Shown piece by piece: positions 1 through 9,055 of a DNA stretch of 64,000 bases; the first letter of the stretch is position 1, and each line of letters starts with the position of its first letter. The translations under genes were made by a program, and so were the position numbers. Under the pieces are notes generated by a model. The model was not told where the DNA came from. It was given only the letters and a program-made list of their open reading frames with translations, and did not search any database. The DNA is from Conchocele bisecta (lineage: Eukaryota; Mollusca; Bivalvia; Lucinida; Thyasiridae), in contig CM055280.1 in assembly GCA_029237695.1 (NCBI GenBank), positions 30,981,102 through 31,045,101 of the forward strand. Direction: 5' to 3'.

Positions 1-23
1 TACCAAATCTTGAAAACATAGAA

Positions 24-824
24 ATGTCTGAATTACCAAGTACAGTTGATGAAACAGAAACACATGTAAAAGAACAAATTGATACACTATCAAAAGAAAC
101 ATCAACTACAATTACAAATGGTTTTGAAACGTTGCCATTAGGAGAACTTAAAGCCTTAAACAAAGCAATGCAACAATCAAGAGGCTCACTAACCAACAAC
201 CTTGCCAAGTTAAATGAATTGGACAAAAATAAAGATGCTGCAGTGTTAAAACTGGTAGCTGTAACTACATTTGATTCAGACAGTCCAGATGCAGACCGTA
301 TCGAAAGAGAAATTGCTGATATTGTATCTGAGCGTGAAGCACGTCTTGAAGCGATTTCAGCGGATAGGGAAGCCTTAAGAACTCAAGTATCCAGAATAAA
401 AGAGACCCTCGATAGAATATTACACAAAGATACTACTTTAAGAGAAAGACGCAAAACCCTCTTCAAAGAACAGGGGATAACTATTGTTTCTGTTTTGACA
501 GCTATAGGGTTTATAATCTCTACTTTAATTTTAAGTATTACTGGAGGTGCAAGTGGTGGTGCAGCCTCTCCCAAACCACCAGGAAAAGGTGGAGCTAAAT
601 AATGGATAAAGAAACAATTAAAACATCTGAGTTCATTACTGGGTATGCTAGCAGGGAAGGCAGTAGATGCATTACCAGGGATAATCGGTTCTATAGTAGC
701 TTGGGTGTTGAATGCAGCAGGAAAGGCTGTTGGATGGCTAGCCAATAATGTATGGGTTTTGATTATTACAGTTGCTGGGCTTCTTTATATGGCCGGTAAG
801 GATTATATTTTCTCTCGAAAGTAA
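24..824 (+). pseudogene. Polinton coiled-coil/membrane protein, split by a nonsense codon
   Basis: The first 192 residues form a long charged, coiled-coil-like helix (about residues 50-145, rich in Glu, Arg, Leu and Ala). A hydrophobic membrane segment follows (GITIVSVLTAIGFIISTLIL) and then a Gly/Ala/Pro linker. A TAA at 600-602 ends this frame, but the same frame stays open to the TAA at 822-824. That stretch adds 73 residues with amphipathic and hydrophobic character (ALPGIIGSIVAW, VWVLIITVAGLLYMAG). Homologues I recall from cnidarian and other invertebrate Polinton-like elements run through this point with a Glu codon, so GAA to TAA is the simplest explanation. Function is unknown; a membrane-active virion component is only a guess. 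The end overlaps the convergent gene at 803. Confidence 0.75.
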
Positions 825-2045
825 AATAATAGCAGTCCCAACCCAACTGCAATACTACCAGTGACTAGTGCAGTTTTATGATTTTCATGTTTGACTGCTT
901 CTATTTTGTCAGGTATTGAGACTGTTGGTTTAACATTCAAAGGTTTATTCAAAGGTTTAACATCCAAAGGTTTAACAATACTATTTTCATGGGTTTGCAC
1001 AGGCGGTGGAACTGGTAAACTATTTACATCACCATTAAACCCCAAAGTTTGATCACAACTTGCAATTACAATTAAATTATTGTAATTTTGAATACTTCCT
1101 ATCTGCAAATCCATGTTGCTTGGGGCCATATACAAACCAATTCCATATACAAAATCAACTTTTGACCTTGCATATTTTAGTACATTTTGATAGTTTGAAA
1201 TTATTGTGGGTAAGTCAACAGCTCTATTAATTGCATCATTAACATTGGCTAAATATTGTTTTTGCGCATCAAATGCAGTCCCAGTACCAATAATGGAAGT
1301 TCTTGTTTGAGATTGAGCTCCAAGAATTGACCACACATAAACTATAATACTATCATTTAATCGTTCAACTCCAGCTTCAGTGAACCCAATTGAATTATCT
1401 AGAACAAAACTAGTCCAAGCATTAGTAATATCGACGTGATGGGTAATCGTGTACATCAAAAAATGGTGATACCTTACCTCCATGGCTCAATCCTGAAGGT
1501 CTCATAAACATTGTAAAACCGCCAAGATTATGATTCCCATGGTCTATTTTTTGTCTGAAGTCCTTATTTGGATTAATACCAAATTCAGTGCATATTCTAT
1601 GGTAAGCTGAAAGATCAAAATTATTATCATACCAACAATAGCTGTGATCATCTGGTAAAGGAACTTTCATTTGAGCTAAGATTCGAAGTGTTTGATACAT
1701 AATATGAAATTCATATAAGGATCTCAAACACGGATCATTTGTAATTGTTAAATGCTGGTTATATGAAACACCGCACCCACAAGTAGCACACCATATTGCA
1801 AAGTTAAATTGATTCTGATACCACCCCATTTGATTATTCATCCAATTGTTATATGCTTTGTTGTTGTTTGAGACATTACCAGTTATTGAGGGGTTTGGAT
1901 ACCCAGCTAATGCGTTGGAATATGTAGCTTTGAAACTTTTATCTTTTGTAACATAAACATCAACATTGTAAAACATTGGAACCGTTTTCAAAGCATATAT
2001 ATGGTTGATATTGTAGTTTGCATCTTTATTAAATTTGAATGCCAT
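803..2045 (-). pseudogene. Conserved Polinton structural-type protein, frameshifted
   Basis: Two overlapping minus-strand frames belong to one gene. The N-terminal part (2045 down to about 1478) starts MAFKFNKDANYN and contains a Cys cluster (IWCATCGCGVSYNQH). It reaches GLSHGGKV and then runs off into a short wrong tail. The C-terminal part (from about 1480 down to 803) picks up with RYHHFLM and continues with THHVDITNAWTSFVLDNS, a motif I recognise from invertebrate Polinton-like proteins. It then has a Pro/Lys linker with repeated VKPL units and ends in a single hydrophobic segment (TGSIAVGLGLLLFYF). The joined protein would be about 410 residues. The break sits in a short GGTAAGG direct repeat (1472-1478), consistent with loss of 4 nt. 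Role unknown; C-terminal anchoring and gene neighbourhood suggest a virion or membrane protein. Confidence 0.75.
932..982 (-). repeat. Short in-gene repeat encoding VKPL units
   Basis: The motif CAAAGGTTTA(AC) recurs four times on the + strand. On the coding (minus) strand it gives the Pro/Lys linker VKPLDVKPLNKPLNVKP just before the C-terminal membrane segment. It looks like slippage expansion within a flexible linker. Confidence 0.7.
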
Positions 2046-2089
2046 TGTTTTTTTTAATATATAAAAATATATATATATATTTAAAAAAA
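2046..2089. promoter_or_regulatory. Bidirectional A+T-rich promoter region
   Basis: Only 44 bases separate the divergent start codons at 2045 (minus) and 2090 (plus). The spacer is almost pure A/T and holds an extended TATATATATATATT stretch that can serve as a TATA-like element in both directions. It is the only divergent promoter-sized gap in this half of the element. Function is inferred from position and composition. Confidence 0.45.
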
Positions 2090-2752
2090 ATGTATATAAC
2101 TTTAACTGATATTACAAACCCAATTCCATTACAAGAATATATTAATAATACAGATTCTAAGCGAGAAATTGGTTTGAAAAGTCTTACATACTGGGTTGGT
2201 TGGTACAATATTTTGCAGGATGAAACATACGAGTGGTCTACTGTTAGAGCTAGACTAATTGCAGTGACAATTCCCGCTGGATTATATTCATTTGATAGAT
2301 TAAGTAATTTATTAAGTAATGCCGCTTTGTCACTTAGTGTAAGCAAATCTAATGGGAAATGTACTTTTACAGTTGCAACCGGACACGAGGTTAATATTCC
2401 TGAAAATATACTTAAATTACTAGGTTTTGACATATATCCACACAAGTTGGATAGTGGTACTTATACACGCGTCAATCCAGTTGATTTTGCTACCAAATCT
2501 GTTTATATATATCTGAATCAAGTCAGTTCATCTCACAATCTATTAGATGGAAATACAAGTAACATTATTTGTACTGTACCCATTAGCAAAACTACGTTTG
2601 GGGATTCGGATACAATATCATTTCAATCTCCGGAATATAGAAAATTACAAAGTGATATCATAGATGAGTTGGTAATTGAAGTCAGAGATAATAGTAATAA
2701 TTTATTAAATAATCACGGACTGCCAATTTTTATTGTATTTGAAATAAGATAA
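2090..2752 (+). CDS. Conserved Polinton-associated protein, possible capsid-type beta protein
   Basis: An intact 220-residue ORF. I chose the ATG at 2090 (MYITLTDITNPIPLQ) over the upstream 2039 ATG, because the upstream residues come from the A/T promoter and are low-complexity Ile/Tyr/Lys. The protein looks beta-rich, with few charged helices, and ends YRKLQSDIIDELVIEVRDNS, then NNHGLPIFIVFEIR. This terminal pattern (EVRD..N....N.GLPI..V.EI) recurs in uncharacterised proteins of invertebrate Polinton-like elements and resembles a C-terminal strand pair of virus jelly-roll proteins. That structural reading is inference. It starts a run of three + strand genes with 11-13 base gaps. It is one of the few genes of the block without a visible lesion. 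Confidence 0.7.
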   Translation: MYITLTDITNPIPLQEYINNTDSKREIGLKSLTYWVGWYNILQDETYEWSTVRARLIAVTIPAGLYSFDRLSNLLSNAALSLSVSKSNGKCTFTVATGHEVNIPENILKLLGFDIYPHKLDSGTYTRVNPVDFATKSVYIYLNQVSSSHNLLDGNTSNIICTVPISKTTFGDSDTISFQSPEYRKLQSDIIDELVIEVRDNSNNLLNNHGLPIFIVFEIR

Positions 2753-2765
2753 ACAATAAAGTAAA

Positions 2766-3286
2766 ATGTCTATATATGGAGATACAAACTATCACGCAAC
2801 TAAATCATATAGTGATACAGGTGATGAGTTGATTAAAAAGAAAATGAATGAGTTTGCTACCCAAACCTAAAACAAACAATACATGACCTTAAGCAAGGTA
2901 AACCTATAATAACTGTATGGGCAGAAGAATCTGGGCCATTACGTGATGGCTGTTGTGAATTTGCATTTGGAAATGGTGTTTCTGGTTCAGCGCATGAAAA
3001 CTGTGGTTATACTATGTTGTGTAGTGGGAGAGTTTTACGAATGGGTTTATGCAGTGTCACAAGAGATGGATTTGCAACCGATGAGCTAAAAATTGGGATT
3101 AGTATTAATGGCGCCCCAAATGTTAATGCAACTTTAACAAAACATAAAGGACGGCGTTCGGCATATACAATATTTCAAACTCCAATCGAGCTTGCTTCTG
3201 GAAGTGTATTAAATTTTGTTTCACTTACAACATATAGTAGAGCTTCCATTTCAATTGCAAATGTATTAATTGAATTAGATATTTAA
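2766..3286 (+). pseudogene. Conserved Polinton protein (MSIYGDTNYH type), frameshifted
   Basis: The ATG at 2766 opens a frame reading MSIYGDTNYHATKSYSDTGD that stops at 2868-2870. A second frame, open from 2852, continues with LKQGKPIITVWAEESGPLRD and then GNGVSGSAHENCGYTMLCSG to a stop at 3286. Both parts match, in order, one family I recall from invertebrate Polinton-like elements, with a short conserved N-terminus followed by a compact beta-rich domain ending LIELDI. The frames overlap only between 2852 and 2868, so the indel lies there. A gene call starting at the internal ATG 3014 would lose almost half of the protein. Intact length would be about 173 residues. Function unknown; a small virion component is plausible from the neighbours. 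Confidence 0.75.
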
Positions 3287-3297
3287 ATTTAAAAATT

Positions 3298-3896
3298 ATG
3301 AAAAATAAAATGAGTAATAAACTGTATCCACCGCTACCAGTTGAGGAAAATAGAACAGAACATTATAGGCTTAGTGAAATAAGTGCTTTAAAACATAAGC
3401 TAGAAAATGAGGTTGAGGCAAGGAAAACAATACGAAATAAATATAAAAGAGCTTTGAACATATTAAATGGTGTTCAGTCTGGATTAACTACTGTTGGTCT
3501 GGTAATGGGTGAGACGAGTGCCGGGCTATTATTAACTGTTGTAGGAGTGCCCGTTTCCTTGGGCCTTGGTATTGCGGGTAGTATATGTAGTGCATTTGCA
3601 TTAACAAGCAAATTTGTTAATAATAAACTACTGAAAAAGGCTGAAAAACATGATGAAATATGTATACTTGCAATGGCAAAACTTAATTCAATTGCAAATA
3701 AAGTTTCCACTGCATTACAAGATGGTAATGTATCTGATGAAGAATTTAAATTTTGATCATGGGAGAGATGGATAAATATGAACAAATGAAAGCAGATGTT
3801 AGAAAACCTATAAATTTTGAGATTTCTGCTGAAGAAAAAAAAATACTACGAGAGCAAATCAAAACAGACATGTTAAAAAATATAAATGGGTACTAA
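3298..3896 (+). pseudogene. Polinton membrane protein with Gly-rich hydrophobic hairpin, frameshifted
   Basis: The first 152 residues have a charged N-terminus (EHYRLSEISALKHKLENEVE), then two hydrophobic Gly/Ala/Val stretches (about residues 58-102, including LLLTVVGVPVSLGLGIAG), then a basic helix and NKVSTALQDGNVSDEEFKF before a TGA at 3754-3756. The conserved continuation is present in another frame: MGEMDKYEQMKADVRKPIN followed by a charged tail to the TAA at 3894-3896. The switch occurs at the T run 3751-3754, so a T-tract indel is the likely lesion. The family is recurrent in invertebrate Polinton-like elements and has no assigned function. The paired hydrophobic segments suggest membrane insertion. 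Confidence 0.75.
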
Positions 3897-3954
3897 ATTT
3901 TGACTTTCATTTGAGTGCGGTCGGGTAAAAAAAAAAATAAGGTTTAAAAGTTTT

Positions 3955-4275
3955 TCAATAGACAAAATCAAAAGCATGATACTTATTGTTCTTATTTTTT
4001 TTCCTTGGCTTCAACCCTAATGGTCTTACATAGTATGGCAACTCATTATTTTTAGATTTAGCTTGTTCAATTTTAGATTTAAGATGGCGTGGTGCCCATG
4101 CTTCAGTTTCATCATTTAATGTTAAAATCATAGCTTCACCATTAATAGTATCCACACATCTGTAATCTGTAATAGTATATATTTCATTCTGTTTTAAATC
4201 TGCCCATTTAATTGTATTATATTCATGTTCCTTACACTTTTCTTCAAACTTGGCTAGTGTGATTTGTTGATTCAT
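3955..4275 (-). CDS. Small conserved Polinton protein, unknown function
   Basis: A 106-residue minus-strand ORF without lesions. It begins MNQQITLAKFEEKCKEHEY. The core ADLKQNEIYTITDYRCVDT, GEAMILTLNDETEAWAP, then YYVRPLGLKPRKKNKNNKY has alternating hydrophobic residues and a basic C-terminal patch. Similar small proteins occur next to integrase genes in invertebrate Polinton-like elements. The strand-rich pattern with basic and aromatic residues would fit an OB-fold or nucleic-acid-binding protein, but I cannot confirm this. It diverges from the integrase gene across a 46-base spacer, which probably contains both promoters. Confidence 0.6.
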   Translation of the reverse strand: MNQQITLAKFEEKCKEHEYNTIKWADLKQNEIYTITDYRCVDTINGEAMILTLNDETEAWAPRHLKSKIEQAKSKNNELPYYVRPLGLKPRKKNKNNKYHAFDFVY

Positions 4276-4321
4276 GTTTGTGTTTTATGTTATAGAAATG
4301 TATCTTAAATAGAAATAAAAA

Positions 4322-5227
4322 ATGGTGAAAATGTATTACAGTCCTAAAGGATTTTGGAAAGGTTTAACAGCTGTTAAGAAATTAGCAAAAGCAGCTAAAG
4401 TAAGTGATAAAGAAGCATTGAATTTCTTAAAGAAACAAGCGGTATGGCAGATTTATTTACCTGCACCAAAGAAAATAGTGAGGCCAAAGTTTGATGTTTC
4501 TAACAAGAATGAAGTTCATCAAGCGGATTTATTATTCCTACCACATGACACTGTTGGTCGAAAAACATATAAGTATGCATTGACTGTTGTTGATATTGCT
4601 AGTAGATATAAAGAGGCAGAACCACTGACTTCAAAGGACAGCAAGGAAGTTGCTAAAGCTTTTGAAAATATTTATAAAAGAAAACTAACATATCCAAACT
4701 TACTGCAAGTAGATCCTGGGAGAGAATTTATGGGTGCTGTTACACAGTTCATGGATAAACATAATGTTAATATAAGGCGCGGTAGAAGAGAAATGCATAG
4801 AGATCAAGCCATTGTTGAAAGATTTAATAGGACACTAGCCGAAATATTGTTTGGTTATCAGTATGCTAAGGAGTTGGACAATCCTCATAAACGAAATAGG
4901 GAATGGGTTAAGAGGCTACCAGCGGTAATCGCTGCAATAAATTCGGAGACGAAAATACCCTCTCCAATTGAAATTAAAACATTAAAAGACGACCCCATCT
5001 GTCCTACTGTAAACTTAAGATATTTATACCAACCTGGAGAACAAGAAGGTGGAGGCAGATGTAGAGCTACTGACCCGATATGGAGTGTTGATATTCACAA
5101 GATTGATTATCATTTTATTACCCAAGGTATAAGAGTGTATTATTTGAAGGCGCCGGCACCAAAGAGAGGCTGTGTAAAGGAAGAGCTTCTTATTGTTCCG
5201 GCTGATACCCAAACGCGTATGTCATGA
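4322..5227 (+). CDS. INT: Retroviral-type (DDE) integrase of Polinton
   Basis: The product (301 aa) would insert the element's DNA into host chromosomes. The N-terminus (MVKMYYSPKGFWKGL...) is a helical DNA-binding-like segment. The RNase H-fold core follows, with the catalytic acidic residues visible as D69 (HQADLLFLP), D131 (LLQVDPGREFMGAV) and E166 (DQAIVERFNRTLAE), a D,D-35-E spacing. The C-terminal part (residues about 230-298, NLRYLYQPGE, then DPIWSVDIHKI and VYYLKA) is the small chromo/SH3-like domain region. Relatives are about 340-350 aa, and the stretch after NSETKIP looks shortened. Translation may start at M4. The last 38 bases overlap the convergent polymerase gene. Unlike its neighbours the frame is uninterrupted. 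Confidence 0.9.
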   Translation: MVKMYYSPKGFWKGLTAVKKLAKAAKVSDKEALNFLKKQAVWQIYLPAPKKIVRPKFDVSNKNEVHQADLLFLPHDTVGRKTYKYALTVVDIASRYKEAEPLTSKDSKEVAKAFENIYKRKLTYPNLLQVDPGREFMGAVTQFMDKHNVNIRRGRREMHRDQAIVERFNRTLAEILFGYQYAKELDNPHKRNREWVKRLPAVIAAINSETKIPSPIEIKTLKDDPICPTVNLRYLYQPGEQEGGGRCRATDPIWSVDIHKIDYHFITQGIRVYYLKAPAPKRGCVKEELLIVPADTQTRMS

Positions 5228-8200
5228 TTCCATCTGGTGCAATGTATCGTTTTGTGTCGAGAGGTGAGAGTGTTGTTTTGTTCATTGTTAGTCCGTATAT
5301 TTTGTGGTGTATGGAACGTAGCATATTCATGTTATGAGTGTATGTTTTCTTGTTGAAAAGTGCATCTTTGTAATTTTCAAAGTTTATTTGTTTTTTGATT
5401 ACATATATTTTTTTCTCCCTTTGCTTTCTTGATGAGTTGTTCGTCTGCTCGTAATATAGAGTATAGCTTGGGCGTAGACCAATATATTCTGCTATTGAAG
5501 TGCCAACACATTCATCTTTCATTTTGCCTATTACTTTTTTGTTTGTTTCATCATAAAGTGGATGGTCTTTTGGATAATCAGAGAAGTCATATTCATCTTT
5601 CATCTTAGACATATCTTTGTATACATCTATTGTTTTGATGTCAACTAATAAACTGTCGGTGTCTGTATACAACAAGGTGCAATTTTCATTATACTTCTTT
5701 TTCAGTTTGTTATAGTAACAGTCGTACATTAGATGTTTTGATAACTCTAAGACAGACATGCCAACATAGATTGGCTTGCTTAGCGTTAGTTTAGTTTTGT
5801 TTACATGTATAGCAGATAATTCATCTGAGAATTTGACACGTCTATTGAAATTAGGTTTAGCTATGATTTTTCTTAGTCTTTCGTTTTCGGTTCCATCTGT
5901 TCTTACTAGTTTTATATCTGATCTTGTTCGTAGGTTTTCCATAGTTTTTCCGAATACAGCATTGTTCATTAGTTTATAGAAATCTTTTTCAAATGCAGAC
6001 TTTGCTTTTTTACGTAATTCGGTGTTTAGACGAATGTATGGTTCCATCCATGGTTTTTCATTGAATTCTAAGGCTCGATGTACTTTTTAGTGAGTTTTGA
6101 GGCCAAGAGATATGTACAACTGTAGATTTCTGTAGTGTAATACATATTTATTTTTGTTGTTTAGATTTGGGACAAGTTTCTCTATGTTTATCATATTGCT
6201 ATTGTTAAGAAGTTCTGTTTTATATTCTGATAACCATTCTTTTTTTACTGCTAGTTTCTCAGGTGCAAGTGGATAATCGTTGTGTAGTTTATGTAGGCTT
6301 TTTGGGTATTCTAGGTCTACTTCAAGGATTAAATCTTTGCCTAGTTTTGGTTGAGCAACTGTGTTTCTACTGTTTAAGGGTTTCCACTTGAAACCGGAGT
6401 ACGGTAAAGGTTGACTCATTGCCCATACGTATAGGTTAATTGCGTCGTAATACATGATGTGATTGTTTTCTTCAGTTGGATTGTAATCAGCTACAAGAGG
6501 ATTGTTTGTTTTTGCATGTCTTTTGGATACCATACTTATACCGCCACGCATACCTTTTTCTATGAATAAATACATATCAATATCTGTTAGTAGTTCTACA
6601 TCTATTTGTGTGTTTTTTAGTAGAGCATCCCATGATAGACCTGGAGCTGTATAGTAGTGCAATGGGTCAAGTTTGTATGCATTTATACATGTTTTTCTAA
6701 ATGTTTGGAATACATCAGCAAGTAGAACAACATCAGTTTTAAGGTATAAATCATGATAATCTCCAAGGGTTTTACAGTTGAACTCTTTCCATACCTTTTG
6801 TGCGTGTTCATATTCTTTTTGGTTGATACTTTCATCTGTAAGACTGCTGTAAAATGTATCTATAGCTGGTAATTGTGTTTCATTGAATCTTTCTTTGTTG
6901 TTCATATATTCATAGGGGTAAACCCCTTTACGTAAAAGTAGATTTGTTTTATTGTTGAAGACATTGTTGGTGATTTTGAAATCTGATTTATCTGTTGCAT
7001 CTACTAACTGTTCAAGTGATGAAGACATGAATTGGAAACTATCTAAGAACTTGAGTTGTCCAATGCTAAACGAGATGTACTTTTCAGCGTTAGTTGGAAT
7101 ACAAGTTATGTTGCGGTTTGCTGTGTGTATTTTTTGCATTATAAGATGACTATCATATCCTTTTAGGTTGTGGAATACTACAGGGATTTTAGTTGTGCCT
7201 GGTTTTATTTTGAGTTTTAGGTTGCAGTTTTTGTGTGCGGCACCTCTGTATTCGCCTGTAAAGTGGCAGTGGTCTCTTACTTTTGTATCGTTTAGTTCTG
7301 TTTCACATATCCAACAATGGGTTGAACTTTCATAATCTTTGGTGTTTTGTTCTGTCATTGTTATTTGAGTTGGATGGGTAAAAGTGTTGTTGATGTTGCT
7401 TGTTTCACATTTCAAATGGTTTAAGAATGTTTCAACTACATCTTCACCTCTGCATATTACTGGTTTTTCTGCTTTGCCATCATACCGCACAACTTGATAT
7501 CCAAACCCACAAGCTTCATGTTCGCTTGTTATTTCTGATTTGTCACCAGCAGGTTTGTTTTCAGGGGTTATTACGCTTTCAAAAATCCGCATAGATTACA
7601 TATGGAACTGGTAGTTGGTTTTGATGGTTTTTGAATTTTATATGGTTTTTATCTTTTGAGGGCATTTCTATTTTTGTGCTTCTTTGTGCTTGAGTAGTAA
7701 GTCTTCTTGTGAGAAGCCATATAGACAACGTTCACAGAAATGTGTTTTTCCTTATGCTTGTTTTAATCGACGAGTAGTCTGTTTAGGTTTTTAATCCAAC
7801 AGTAATGATATTGCGTTTCTTTCTTTGGTTCTTCACCTTCTTCGTTTTGTGATACCAAAAGTAAATTAATTCTATTCAATCCTGTTGGTTGATCTGATAT
7901 GTAATATGGGAATATGCTTATTTTCTCTGTCTTTTTTTGTTATTGTATATCCATAAACATTTATTGCAATATTGTTTTGTTTTTCCACTTTTAACATTTG
8001 TGATATTGGTGTTGGAAAATCGATGTCCTTCAAGTTCAAATTGTCTTTGTTTTTTGTATAACTGTAAATATTATTAAGGTTACTTTTGTGCGGGATACAT
8101 AGCGGATGTCAGAGCCCATCTCAAACATTCATTATCATCATTCTTTACATTAATTATTGCTTTTTTGTTTGCCAATGCTTTAGGTAAAGGAATATATGAA

Positions 8201-8979
8201 GAGCCTTTGAGTGGTTCATATTTTGCAATGTTTAAGTACAGTTTAATACAGTGTTCAATCTCTAGGCCTGATGCTGTATTTGTAAATTTCTCAATCCAGG
8301 TTTGTAAATAAGAAGTTTGATTATTATAAAATTCAACTACTTTAGATCCATCAAGAACAGCACTTTGTTCTCCATGGGCTTGTCCGATGACATATTTTTT
8401 TTCTCCACCGCTTTCATCTTTGAAGAATTTTACAGAAATACCAATTGAAAACTTTATGCCCTTATATTCTTTTATATCTTGATTGATTTGATTTATTATA
8501 GTAGACTTGTTATCATCAAACAGAATATTAGGGTCTTTATATTTATGGGCATCTATTTCATATGACTTGAAATAAGCACACAATGGCTTGTCGACCAATT
8601 TTAATTCTGGGTTTTTATCTTTGGGGGTTTGCTTGGGCTCATTTATAACATTTTGTTTTGGTTTTTCGATTTTTGTTTTTTCACGATTTATGTATCGTGG
8701 AGCTGGGATTGGTTTTTCGATTTTCGTTTTTTAGCAATTTATGGGTCGTGGAGCTGGGATTGGTTTTTCGATTTTTGTTTGAGGGATTGACTTAAGTCTC
8801 TCTTTCCTTCTTTGCTTCTTTTTTCGACGCCTTTCCCTAATGTTTTCTAACACAGATGATTTGGCCTCGACTTGGGGCTCTGAAGGCTTCAAAGCATCAT
8901 CCATCTTTCGCAATTGCTCATCATTAATAACTCTATCACGATACAGTTTCAGAATATCTTGTACATCTGTAGCACTCAT
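5190..8979 (-). pseudogene. POLB: Protein-primed family B DNA polymerase, multiply disrupted
   Basis: One polymerase gene of roughly 1250 codons runs leftwards through what look like four separate frames. In order: an N-terminal helix and Arg/Lys-rich Pro linker (8979 to about 8600); the conserved region ending LNIAKYEPLKGSSYIPLPKA, AIINVKNDDNECLRW (about 8240-8110); a Cys/His finger FCERCLYGFSQEDLLLKHKE (about 7740-7690); ExoI YADF/ES (about 7585); an HNH/endonuclease VII-like module CWIC...VRDHCHFTGEYRGAAHKNC (about 7315-7220); ExoII NLKGYDSHL; ExoIII YLKTDVVLLADVF; motif A YYDAINLYVWAMSQPLP (about 6450); motif B KLMNNAVFGKTMEN (about 5960); motif C LLYTDTDSLLVD (about 5660). Lesions: nonsense TAA at 8731-8733; frameshifts near 8090, 7925, 7750, 7695 and 7581-7585; a stop at 6087-6089. 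Protein-primed type is inferred from the TPR-like insertions and family. Confidence 0.92.
8660..8778 (-). repeat. 51-bp in-frame tandem repeat in the polymerase N-terminal linker
   Basis: The sequence starting GGTTTTTCGATTTT recurs at 8660, 8711 and 8762, exactly 51 bases apart, giving about 2.4 units. On the coding strand each full unit encodes KIEKPIPAPR.IN plus a spacer. One copy has CGTGAA where the other has TGCTAA, so the nonsense codon at 8731 arose in one repeat unit. Confidence 0.85.
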
Positions 8980-9055
8980 TTTCTTTTTAATCTTTGGTTT
9001 ATTATAATATTATTTTTTATTTAATAGAAAAATTATTGTAAATATAACGTAAAAA

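Noticed and set aside
383..745. Minus-strand ORF opposite the coiled-coil gene
   Set aside because: It is the antisense shadow of 24-824; its Pro/Ile composition follows from the other strand.
2029..2445. Minus-strand ORF opposite 2090-2752
   Set aside because: Shadow frame; its start lies inside the gene and it runs through the shared promoter.
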